From: Chloroflexota bacterium
GTDB taxonomy: Bacteria; Chloroflexota; Dehalococcoidia; Tepidiformales; Tepidiformaceae
DNA: 12,325 nt
Assembly: GCA_963169135.1 (NCBI GenBank)
Contig: CAUJEQ010000069.1
Location: 1 to 12,325, forward strand
Direction of reading: 5' to 3'
In this document: in pieces, positions 6,845 through 12,126 of the stretch
Layout: the number at the start of each line of letters is the position of its first letter
Position numbering within the stretch: position 1 is the first letter of the stretch
Position numbers and translations under genes: made by a program
The notes under the pieces: generated by a model
The model's input: only the letters and a program-made list of their open reading frames with translations
Told to the model about the DNA's origin: nothing
The model's database searches: none

Positions 6845-8470
6845 TTGACCACTCCAGCCACCACCCGCGACCTCCTCGACGGTTCCGCCCTCCGCGCGCT
6901 TTTTCTGGCCGCATCCAGCCACCTTCGCCAGTCCGCACCCGAGATCGACGCCATCAACGTCTACCCCGTACCCGATGGAGACACCGGTACGAATATGTCG
7001 GCCACCCTCCGGGAGGCCGTCGACCGCGCCATCGAAACCGGCGAGGCCCCCACCGTGGCCGAGGTGCTCCACGCGATCGCGCGGGGCGCCCTCTACGGCG
7101 CGCGCGGCAACTCCGGCGTCATCCTCTCGCAGGCACTGCGCGGCTTCGAAAGCGGCGTGGGCCCGGCCGAGCGCCTGGATGCTCGGGGCCTCGCCGATGG
7201 CCTCCAGGCGGCTGCCACCCAGGCCTACCACGCCGTGAGCAAGCCCCAGGAAGGTACCATGCTCACCGTCCTCCGCGAAGCGGCCACCGAGGCCATGCAG
7301 GTAGCGGAGGCCATGCCTTCCCGCGGCTCCGGCCTTGGCTGCGCCCCCGTGATGGCCCGCGCCGTGCTCGCTGCCGAGACCGCGGAGGCCGGGACCATCG
7401 ACCAGCTCCCCGCACTCAGGGAGGCCGGGGTCACCGACGCCGGCGGCGAAGGCGTCTGTGTCATCCTCGGTGGCCTCTTCGCCGCGCTTTCGGGCGAAAC
7501 CCCCCGCTCCGCCATCCACCGCGCCTACCGTCCCATCGCCATGGTCGAGGGCCACGGCAAAGACGAGTTCGGCTTCTGCACCGAGTTCCTCATCGAAGCC
7601 ACCGGCCGCCCGCTCGAACTCGAGCAGGTCCGCGCCATGGCCGAATCGGGCGGCAACCGCTCGGTCGTCGTGGTCGGCGATGAGACGCTCGCCCGCGTCC
7701 ACGTGCACTGCCTCGACCCGGAGCCGCTCATCGACGCCGCGGCTCAGTTCGGCACGGTCTCCCGCGTCAAGGCGGAGGACATGGGCGCCCAGCACCAGCG
7801 CTTCAGGGCCAGCGGTTCCGGCGCCGGCGTCCGCATCGCCGTCCTCGCGATGAGCCGCGGCGAGGGCTTCGACGCCGTCTTCGAAAGCCTCGGCGCCGCC
7901 GTCAGCGACCTCGGGCTCGTGGAAAAGCCCCCGGCCGGCCAGATCGCCGACGCGGCCGACGCGCTCCGCATCACCGATGTCATCGTCCTCAGCAACCACA
8001 AGAACGTCCGGCTTGCAGCCGAGCAGGCCGTGTCGCTCGCGAAGTGCACCCTCCACCTGGTGCCCACCACCTCGCTTCCCCAGGGCGTGGCCGCCGCCAT
8101 GGCCTTCGACCCCGACGAATCGGCGGCGGCGAACGTCGCGGCCATGGGCGAAGCTGCGAATGGCGTAACCACCATCGAAGCGGCCAGCCGCACCGCCGAC
8201 GGCGTCGATGTGCACGAAGGCGAGGCCATCACGCTGCTCGATGGCCGGCTGGTCGCCGCATCCGCAACGACCCGGGAGGCGCTCATGGCCGGGTTGCGGC
8301 TATCGGGCTTGGCCCGCGGTTCGCTGGTCACGATCTACGGTGGCGAGGACACTCCGCCGGCGGATCTGGAGACGGCCCGCGCCGAAATCGAGGCCGCCTT
8401 CGACGGCGTCGAGGTGGAGGCCCTTTCCGGCGGCCAGCCGCTCTACCCCTTCATCGCATCGGTCGAGTAG
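6845..8470 (+). CDS. fakA: DAK2-domain protein, FakA/YloV family fatty acid kinase catalytic subunit
   Basis: The product is 541 residues, close to the usual length for FakA. The N-terminal DAK2/DhaL-type nucleotide domain shows 'INVYPVPDGDTGTNM' (37-51, metal-binding Asp residues in DGDTG), 'GARGNSGVILSQ' (85-96), 'KPQEGTMLTVLREA' (133-146) and 'TDAGGEG' (197-203). A middle domain follows. From about residue 325 a third domain begins ('VRIAVLAMSRGEGFDAVFESLG') that resembles the conserved C-terminal domain of the family. FakA phosphorylates fatty acids held by a FakB (DegV-type) carrier to give acyl-phosphate for phospholipid synthesis; no fakB is seen here. I used TTG at 6845 because it places DGDTG at residue 44, near the usual position, and no ATG or GTG lies between it and that motif. 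The Shine-Dalgarno is weak. Confidence 0.9.
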   Translation: MTTPATTRDLLDGSALRALFLAASSHLRQSAPEIDAINVYPVPDGDTGTNMSATLREAVDRAIETGEAPTVAEVLHAIARGALYGARGNSGVILSQALRGFESGVGPAERLDARGLADGLQAAATQAYHAVSKPQEGTMLTVLREAATEAMQVAEAMPSRGSGLGCAPVMARAVLAAETAEAGTIDQLPALREAGVTDAGGEGVCVILGGLFAALSGETPRSAIHRAYRPIAMVEGHGKDEFGFCTEFLIEATGRPLELEQVRAMAESGGNRSVVVVGDETLARVHVHCLDPEPLIDAAAQFGTVSRVKAEDMGAQHQRFRASGSGAGVRIAVLAMSRGEGFDAVFESLGAAVSDLGLVEKPPAGQIADAADALRITDVIVLSNHKNVRLAAEQAVSLAKCTLHLVPTTSLPQGVAAAMAFDPDESAAANVAAMGEAANGVTTIEAASRTADGVDVHEGEAITLLDGRLVAASATTREALMAGLRLSGLARGSLVTIYGGEDTPPADLETARAEIEAAFDGVEVEALSGGQPLYPFIASVE

Positions 8471-8476
8471 CGGAAC

Positions 8477-8902
8477 ATGCGGGAGATGAACACCACGAAG
8501 CGTCTCGTGTTCGCGTCCGCGTGTGCCCTGGCGATCGGCCTCCTCGGCGCCGCCTGTGGCGACGGCGACGACAGCACCGGCCCGACCGCCACCCCAACCA
8601 GCCCCGGGATGCCCGCCGGCGGCATCCCCGTGAACCTCCGCACCATCACCGTCAGCGACACCGGCTTCGCGCCGGGCGCCCTCCAGGTGCCCATCGGCAC
8701 CCAGGTCTTCTGGCAGTGGACCGGGAAGCAGGAGCACCAGATCTCCGGCACGTTCAAGAGCAACGACGGCGATGTCCCGGTCGAGTCGCCGCGCCAGAAG
8801 AACTCAGGCACGTTCTCCTACGAATTCACCACCAACGGCCTTTTCGAATACCACTGCGCGGTCCACGGCGAAGCCATGTCGGGCCAGGTCATCATCAAGT
8901 AG
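8477..8902 (+). CDS. Exported type 1 copper (cupredoxin/plastocyanin-like) lipoprotein, copy 1
   Basis: The product is 141 residues. A signal peptide (about 8-26) ends in 'GLLGAACGDGDD', giving a lipidation Cys27 in an imperfect lipobox (Gly at -3), followed by a Thr/Pro/Gly-rich linker to about residue 48. The rest is a single cupredoxin domain: His87 in 'QEHQ' and the 'YHCAVHGEAM' loop supply Cys127, His130 and Met134, the C-x2-H-x3-M arrangement of plastocyanin-type blue copper sites. It should act as a periplasmic or surface electron carrier. The gene starts 6 nt after the fakA stop. ATG 8477 and ATG 8486 are both possible starts; neither has a well-spaced Shine-Dalgarno. From residue 45 on the gene is duplicated at 10595. 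Confidence 0.88.
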   Translation: MREMNTTKRLVFASACALAIGLLGAACGDGDDSTGPTATPTSPGMPAGGIPVNLRTITVSDTGFAPGALQVPIGTQVFWQWTGKQEHQISGTFKSNDGDVPVESPRQKNSGTFSYEFTTNGLFEYHCAVHGEAMSGQVIIK

Positions 8903-8941
8903 CGGATTCCGGCCAATCGCCCGCGTTTACCCTCCGGTGAT

Positions 8942-8970
8942 GGAAACGGCACGGGCATCCGTGGTATGAC
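8942..8970 (+). promoter_or_regulatory. Candidate promoter for the HTH gene, copy 1
   Basis: GGAAAC (8942-8947) and TATGAC (8965-8970) are separated by 17 bases. The second element resembles a sigma-70 -10 box; the first resembles the GGAAC-type -35 of extracytoplasmic-function sigma factors more than TTGACA. The same pair and spacing are kept in copy 2 (10928-10956) although bases between them have changed. A start about 7 bases later would give a leader of some 34 bases. Confidence 0.4.
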
Positions 8971-8980
8971 ATCCTTGGCA

Positions 8981-9003
8981 CTCCGGGAGCGGAGCGGCCG
9001 GAG
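8981..9003 (+). promoter_or_regulatory. Leader inverted repeat overlapping the Shine-Dalgarno, copy 1
   Basis: CTCCGG (8981-8986) is complementary to CCGGAG (8998-9003) with 11 bases between. The right arm covers four bases of the GGAGG ribosome binding site (9000-9004) of the HTH gene, so the hairpin could hide it. The arms and spacer are identical in copy 2 (10967-10989). Function as a translational switch is inference. Confidence 0.45.
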
Positions 9004-9010
9004 GTGAGCG

Positions 9011-9214
9011 ATGCACCAGGGACAACTCACCCCGCGGGAGCGCGAGGTAGCTGCCCTCATCGCCCGCGGAATGACCAACGCGGAAATCGCGCTCTCGCTC
9101 GACCTGAGCGCATCAACGGTAAAGCACTACGTCGAGACTGCCATACGCAAGGCCGGCGTGACCAACCGCGTCTCGCTTGACATGTGGGTGCGCGACCACG
9201 AGGGGGCCGGCTGA
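9011..9214 (+). CDS. Stand-alone LuxR/GerE-type HTH protein, copy 1
   Basis: The product is 67 residues and consists of little but the LuxR C-terminal DNA-binding domain: 'LTPREREVAALIARGMTNAEIA' (6-27), then 'LDLSASTVKHYVETAIRKAGV' with the recognition helix at about 33-49, and a short tail. Receiver or autoinducer domains are absent. It resembles small GerE-like regulators, which bind DNA as dimers. The ATG follows GGAGG with 6 nt spacing, a strong site. It lies 108 bases after the cupredoxin stop with its own candidate promoter. It may regulate the adjacent cupredoxin or exported-protein genes. Its paralogue at 10997 differs at about a dozen positions, while the helix 'TNAEIALSL' and 'LSASTVKHYVETA' are unchanged. 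Confidence 0.92.
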   Translation: MHQGQLTPREREVAALIARGMTNAEIALSLDLSASTVKHYVETAIRKAGVTNRVSLDMWVRDHEGAG

Positions 9215-9256
9215 CTCCGGCCGATCGGCGGGGGCCAAAGAGCCGTATTGCCGAGC

Positions 9257-9272
9257 GGGCTGAGGACAGCCC
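9257..9272 (+). other. Hairpin at the left edge of the insert
   Basis: GGGCTG (9257-9262), loop AGGA and CAGCCC (9267-9272) form a perfect six-pair stem 6 bases after the end of repeat copy 1. No T-run follows, so intrinsic termination is doubtful. It could be a weak terminator for the HTH transcript or a boundary structure of the insert. Confidence 0.45.
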
Positions 9273-9299
9273 ATGCTAAATCCAGTAACGCTCCGGTAG

Positions 9300-9914
9300 A
9301 TGCTCGTGATCAATCTTCGTTCTATGCGTGAGCCGCTCGTAGCGCCGGCCATTGGCGTCTTGGTCTCGTGGTTCACCGTATCCGGGTCAGTCGCGTATGA
9401 TAATGCGGGGACCGTATTCTGTAAGTGGCCCTACGCAGGAGGTTCTTCTCTCCTGTATGTGCTTCACCAGAATGACCCATCTTATCCTCCCACCGGCGCA
9501 TACGCCACGGCTTTTAGCGATGCTCGAAGTAATTGGATCAATACTGCGACACCGGTATACTTCCAGCCAACGACCTACTGGCTAGACCAGCATTATTGGT
9601 CAGCACTACCGCTTACTGGAAGTGGACCTTTAGGCCACACTGACTTTGGCTGCACTTGGCCTGGAAATCAACGCTCTTGGACTTTGGTTGAGCTGAATAC
9701 CGACCGGCTGGATTCCGAATCTTCGAACGTGAAACGATCCGTTGCAAGCCATGAGCTTGGCCACCACATTGGAATCAGGCACAGTTCTGTTTCGCAAGCA
9801 GTTATGAATCAGGATCGGAATCGCGAGAGCATCTACTCACCGCAATCAGACGACATATGCGGGGTAAATCATCGCTACCCATCGACGTCCTGGCCGCCGA
9901 CTTGCGGGTACTAA
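9300..9914 (+). CDS. Small exported metzincin-type zinc metalloprotease
   Basis: The product is 204 residues. A hydrophobic signal segment (about 12-32) ends at 'GSVA', a good signal peptidase I site. The catalytic motif 'HELGHHIGIRH' (H151, E152, H155, H161) is the full HEXXHXXGXXH of metzincins. Met169 in 'AVMNQD' fits the Met-turn, and 'WINTATPVYFQP' (79-90) resembles the N-terminal strand region of matrixin-like (M10) domains. Four Cys (41, 118, 187, 202) could form two disulfides outside the cell. No propeptide or separate substrate domain is present; 204 residues is close to a bare catalytic domain. ATG 9324 is an alternative start with an equally good signal peptide; neither has a clear ribosome binding site. 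Codon use is richer in A and T than in neighbouring genes, which suggests transfer. Confidence 0.82.
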   Translation: MLVINLRSMREPLVAPAIGVLVSWFTVSGSVAYDNAGTVFCKWPYAGGSSLLYVLHQNDPSYPPTGAYATAFSDARSNWINTATPVYFQPTTYWLDQHYWSALPLTGSGPLGHTDFGCTWPGNQRSWTLVELNTDRLDSESSNVKRSVASHELGHHIGIRHSSVSQAVMNQDRNRESIYSPQSDDICGVNHRYPSTSWPPTCGY

Positions 9915-9928
9915 GGAAGAGGAAGAGT

Positions 9929-10570
9929 ATGCGACGTGTCGTCCTGATCACCATCTTCCTCTTCGTCGGGCTCGCCGGCGGAACCGTCGCCTTGGGCCAT
10001 TTACCCGGACGCACCGCCTTCACAGTTGGCAGCGACAGTGACTGGGGGGACTTTCCCACCCTGGCGGATCTTGTGTCGCGGACAGAGATTGTCGTCGTGG
10101 GTTCGCTGCTTTCAGAGAGAATCGAGACGGTAGAGATTCCATCGAACCACACAGATGAGGTGCTGATCCGCACTGACGTCGTTCGTAGCTATCGCATTTC
10201 GGAAGTAGTTGCTGGAAGATATGAACCCACCCTCATCGAGACTCGTGTGGCGAGCTCGTATCGGTTCGATAACTCTCCCTTGCCGCGTGCGGGCGGTGCC
10301 TTGGACATCGTGGACCTGCAGATCGGGGCCGAGTATGTGCTCTTCCTGCGATGGTACCAGCCGGAGGCTGGTCCGGCTCACTGGGGCCAGCCCGGCGAGC
10401 CAGCTACAGCAATTCGCGCAGGCGACGACTTGCTCTTTGTCGCGAGCGAGCGGTTTCGGCGAACTCTTGAAGAGGCTGGTTCGACACCTCTATCACCGGG
10501 GTCGGCAGCTCCGTTCCGCGCAACTCTGTCAGCCGTCCAAGCCCTTGCGGCAAATGGCCAGAGCGAATAG
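9929..10570 (+). CDS. Exported or membrane-anchored protein of unknown function
   Basis: The product is 213 residues. I chose ATG 9929 because AGGAAGAGG lies just upstream and it starts directly with an export signal: 'MRRVVLITIFLFVGLAGGTVALG'. An in-frame ATG at 9857 would overlap the protease gene and is less likely. The mature part has 'FPTLADLVSRTEIVVVGSLLSERIE', a long polar middle, and 'LQIGAEYVLFLRWYQPE' before an Ala-rich tail. This 'sentinel segment, polar loop, GxxYVLFL' layout recalls a widespread class of uncharacterised secreted beta-rich proteins, but I cannot name a family. It follows the protease gene by 14 bases and is probably co-transcribed. Its frame continues past the single TAG (10568-10570) into the truncated cupredoxin. 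Confidence 0.75.
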   Translation: MRRVVLITIFLFVGLAGGTVALGHLPGRTAFTVGSDSDWGDFPTLADLVSRTEIVVVGSLLSERIETVEIPSNHTDEVLIRTDVVRSYRISEVVAGRYEPTLIETRVASSYRFDNSPLPRAGGALDIVDLQIGAEYVLFLRWYQPEAGPAHWGQPGEPATAIRAGDDLLFVASERFRRTLEEAGSTPLSPGSAAPFRATLSAVQALAANGQSE

Positions 10571-10577
10571 GCGAGAG

Positions 10578-10591
10578 GCGCTGCGCAGCGC
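10578..10591. other. 14-base perfect palindrome at the right edge of the insert
   Basis: GCGCTGCGCAGCGC is its own reverse complement. It lies between the stop of the insert's second gene and the first base of repeat copy 2, ending 3 bases before it. It may be a recombination scar, a protein-binding site or chance in GC-rich DNA. A GAGAGG (10573-10578) sits on its left and the cupredoxin ATG on its right. Confidence 0.6.
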
Positions 10592-10594
10592 TCC

Positions 10595-10888
10595 ATGCCG
10601 GCCGGCGGCATCCCCGTGAACCCCGGCACCATCACCGTCAGCGACACCGGCTTCTCCCCGGGCGCCCTCCAGGTGCCCATCGGCACCCAGGTCTTCTGGC
10701 AGTGGACCGGCAAGCAGGAGCACCAGCTCACCGGCACGTTCAAGGGCAACGACGGCGACATCCCGGTCGAATCGCCCCGCCTCAAGGGCTCGGGCACGTT
10801 TTCGTACGAGTTCACCACCAACGGCCTCTTCGAATACCACTGCGCGGCCCACGGCGAAGCCATGTCGGGGCAGGTCATCATCAAGTAG
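10595..10888 (+). CDS. Cupredoxin copy 2, lacking signal peptide and lipobox (truncated duplicate)
   Basis: The frame encodes 97 residues that align without gaps to residues 45-141 of the first cupredoxin, with 10 amino-acid differences. All copper ligands are kept (His in 'QEHQ'; Cys, His and Met in 'YHCAAHGEAM'). The signal peptide, lipidation Cys and linker are missing: homology starts at the ATG itself. No ribosome binding site lies at a normal distance; GAGAGG is 16 bases away behind a palindrome. The frame is the same as that of the gene ending at 10570, with TAG and eight sense codons between. It could be a degenerating gene, a cytoplasmic product, or the C-terminal domain of a former fusion with the upstream exported protein. 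Eleven synonymous against ten replacement codons suggests at least past selection on the protein. Confidence 0.7.
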   Translation: MPAGGIPVNPGTITVSDTGFSPGALQVPIGTQVFWQWTGKQEHQLTGTFKGNDGDIPVESPRLKGSGTFSYEFTTNGLFEYHCAAHGEAMSGQVIIK

Positions 10889-10927
10889 CGGATTCCGGCC
10901 AATCGCCCGCGTTTACCCTCCGGTGGT

Positions 10928-10956
10928 GGAAACGGCACCGGCATTCGTGGTATGAC
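10928..10956 (+). promoter_or_regulatory. Candidate promoter for the HTH gene, copy 2
   Basis: GGAAAC (10928-10933) and TATGAC (10951-10956) again stand 17 bases apart. Two bases in the spacer differ from copy 1 and the bases right after TATGAC have changed strongly, while both elements are identical. That pattern is what a used promoter would show, but two copies are weak evidence. Confidence 0.4.
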
Positions 10957-10966
10957 ACGGATGGCA

Positions 10967-10989
10967 CTCCGGGAGCGGAGCGGCCGGAG
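10967..10989 (+). promoter_or_regulatory. Leader inverted repeat overlapping the Shine-Dalgarno, copy 2
   Basis: CTCCGG (10967-10972) and CCGGAG (10984-10989) flank the same 11-base spacer as in copy 1. The right arm covers most of the GGAGG (10986-10990) that serves the ATG at 10997. Confidence 0.45.
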
Positions 10990-10996
10990 GTGGATG

Positions 10997-11203
10997 ATGC
11001 AGCAAGACCACCTCAGCCCGCGGGAGCGCGAAGTGGCCGCGCTCGTCGCCAGCGGGATGACCAACGCGGAGATCGCGCTCTCGCTCGGGCTGAGCGCGTC
11101 GACGGTGAAGCACTACGTCGAGACTGCAATGCGCCAGGCCGGCGTGACCAGCCGCGTCTCGCTTGCCATGTGGTTGCGCGACCACGAGGAGGGGGCCGGT
11201 TGA
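10997..11203 (+). CDS. Stand-alone LuxR/GerE-type HTH protein, copy 2
   Basis: The product is 68 residues, again a bare LuxR-type HTH: 'LSPREREVAALVASGMTNAEIA' followed by 'LGLSASTVKHYVETAMRQAGV'. Compared with copy 1 it has one extra Glu in the C-terminal tail and changes at the N-terminus and the end of the last helices (for example AIRK to AMRQ and DMWV to AMWL). The core of the recognition helix is the same, so both may bind the same operator. I chose the second of two adjacent ATGs (10994 and 10997) because it aligns with the copy 1 start and has 6 nt spacing from GGAGG; the first would have only 3. Confidence 0.9.
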   Translation: MQQDHLSPREREVAALVASGMTNAEIALSLGLSASTVKHYVETAMRQAGVTSRVSLAMWLRDHEEGAG

Positions 11204-11295
11204 CCCCGGCCGATCGGCGGGGGCCAAAGAGCCGTATTGCGCACCGTGTCGCGCGGAGGGACGCTTCCTGACGTATCCCGCCAGGGAGGATCGCA

Positions 11296-12126
11296 ATGCG
11301 ATTAGTCTGTCAAGCAGTTTCTCAAGTGCGATCGCGACTACCCGGCCGTCTTTTCTGTCGTCGAATCGGCGTCCTTACCGGGCTCAGTCTAGCGGCCTTG
11401 CTCACTGGCTTCGTCCTCATGCGCGGCATCGTGACCAGCGGGATTTGGGACCCAAGGGACTCCGCCGTCGCCGACCCCGGAGCTGATTCGGGAATCGGCA
11501 ATCTGACAGAAATCCCGGTGCGGCCGGACCCCACAACCGCACCGCCACTCGAAGCCTGTCCACCCGCGGGTTATCCGCCGGACTCCGCAGGCCACGCTGT
11601 GTGCGACGAGAACACACGCGGCAAGTTCGACGGCGTCATCGCCGGCTTGCGCATCGCCCCGGACAGCACCGGGTTTGGTGAGCACACCGTGCCCTGTAAG
11701 GAGCCCGCCGGGCGCATCGCCGACCCCGATACCATCGCGGGGAGTTCGATGGACATTTTCGTGCGCGAACTGCCACGGGGCTGGTCTGATGCTCTGGGTA
11801 CCGGCTTCACTGCCTGGGAATGCGACGGCCGCGTAATCACTTCTGACCGGCTGCTGCTCGTGGCTCCTGGCGTGACGGTTCACATCGTGAAGTACTTGCG
11901 CCCCGAGGCGTGGGTTTCCATTAGCGCCTCTGCCGAGCGCATCTCCGAAACCCGCATGGGCACGCACCAAGTCGCTGTCGTGGCGGGCATCCCCGGGCTC
12001 GAGTCCGTGGACGCCCGCGTTGCCTTCGCTGTGAAGACGGTGGACGGCTACGTGGTGACAGAGGTCATCGGTAACAACGCAACCGTCTCCCAGCTCATTC
12101 AGGTCGCCTCGGAGTTGCTGAAATGA
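11296..12126 (+). CDS. Membrane-anchored extracytoplasmic protein of unknown function
   Basis: The product is 276 residues. A basic cytoplasmic N-terminus (several Arg in the first 23 residues) precedes one membrane segment at about 24-43. A Pro/Asp-rich stretch follows (about 52-87), then a folded outer domain with four Cys (88, 103, 134, 176) able to form two disulfides. Within it are 'FDGVIAGLRIAP' and 'VVTEVIGNNATVSQLIQVASELL' at the end. I do not recognise a family. GGGAGG (11284-11289) lies 6 bases before the ATG, a strong site. GC is a little lower than in the housekeeping genes. Its TGA overlaps the next ATG (ATGA), so the two are translationally coupled. It takes the place after repeat copy 2 that the metalloprotease gene holds after copy 1. 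Confidence 0.8.
   Translation: MRLVCQAVSQVRSRLPGRLFCRRIGVLTGLSLAALLTGFVLMRGIVTSGIWDPRDSAVADPGADSGIGNLTEIPVRPDPTTAPPLEACPPAGYPPDSAGHAVCDENTRGKFDGVIAGLRIAPDSTGFGEHTVPCKEPAGRIADPDTIAGSSMDIFVRELPRGWSDALGTGFTAWECDGRVITSDRLLLVAPGVTVHIVKYLRPEAWVSISASAERISETRMGTHQVAVVAGIPGLESVDARVAFAVKTVDGYVVTEVIGNNATVSQLIQVASELLK

Larger units (their letters stand above)
8609..9251 (+). repeat. Direct repeat copy 1 (cupredoxin domain + LuxR-type HTH module)
   Basis: This 643-base block matches 10595-11240 in direct orientation. The match begins at an ATG inside the cupredoxin gene (codon 45), runs through the intergenic leader and the HTH gene, and ends in the shared 'GAGCCGTATTGC'. By hand count the cupredoxin part differs at about 24 of 294 positions (about 92% identity), with no gaps. 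The intergenic part differs at roughly 10 of 108. The only length difference I see is 3 bases (an added GAG-type codon) near the end of the HTH gene in copy 2. Both copies end with a GGCCGG/CCGGCC hairpin over the HTH stop codon (9205-9222 here). Confidence 0.93.
9252..10594. other. Lower-GC insert between the two direct repeats (putative acquired cassette)
   Basis: These 1343 bases separate the two copies of the repeat. By eye GC is about 52% in the first gene (two sample lines of 60 bases gave 32 and 31 G+C) and somewhat higher in the second, against 65-80% in the flanks. It carries two plus-strand genes, both for exported proteins, 14 bases apart. Perfect dyads lie at both ends: GGGCTG-AGGA-CAGCCC (9257-9272) and the 14-base palindrome at 10578-10591. 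No integrase, transposase or terminal inverted repeats are seen, so transfer by homologous recombination at the repeats is more likely than transposition. Confidence 0.6.
10595..11240 (+). repeat. Direct repeat copy 2 (cupredoxin domain + LuxR-type HTH module)
   Basis: This 646-base block is the second copy of 8609-9251. It begins sharply at the ATG of the truncated cupredoxin and ends at GCCGTATTGC (11231-11240). Sequence beyond either end is unrelated to that around copy 1. The stop-codon hairpin GGCCGG/CCGGCC is kept at 11194-11211 although its loop has changed from CTGACT to TTGACC. The divergence of about 8-10% makes this an old duplication or a copy gained from a relative, not a fresh tandem event or assembly artefact. 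Confidence 0.93.

Noticed and set aside
6842..8215. Long open frame on the minus strand (457 codons) opposite the fakA-like gene
   Set aside because: It is rich in Gly/Ala/His/Glu low-complexity runs, has no recognisable motif and mirrors a well-supported gene; long antisense frames are common in GC-rich DNA.
9205..9222. GGCCGG/CCGGCC hairpin over the HTH stop codon as an intrinsic terminator
   Set aside because: The stem is real and kept in both copies, but no T-run follows it, so I list it only as part of the repeats.
9857..9928. Earlier ATG for the second insert gene
   Set aside because: It overlaps the protease gene, lacks a ribosome binding site and would bury the export signal; ATG 9929 has AGGAAGAGG in front.
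8609..11240. The double module as an assembly duplication artefact
   Set aside because: The copies differ at 8-10% of positions and have different flanks, so they are distinct loci.
8609..11240. A transposon or integron with the repeats as terminal repeats
   Set aside because: There is no transposase or integrase, the repeats are direct, long and gene-bearing, and no target-site duplication or attC-like folded site is recognisable.
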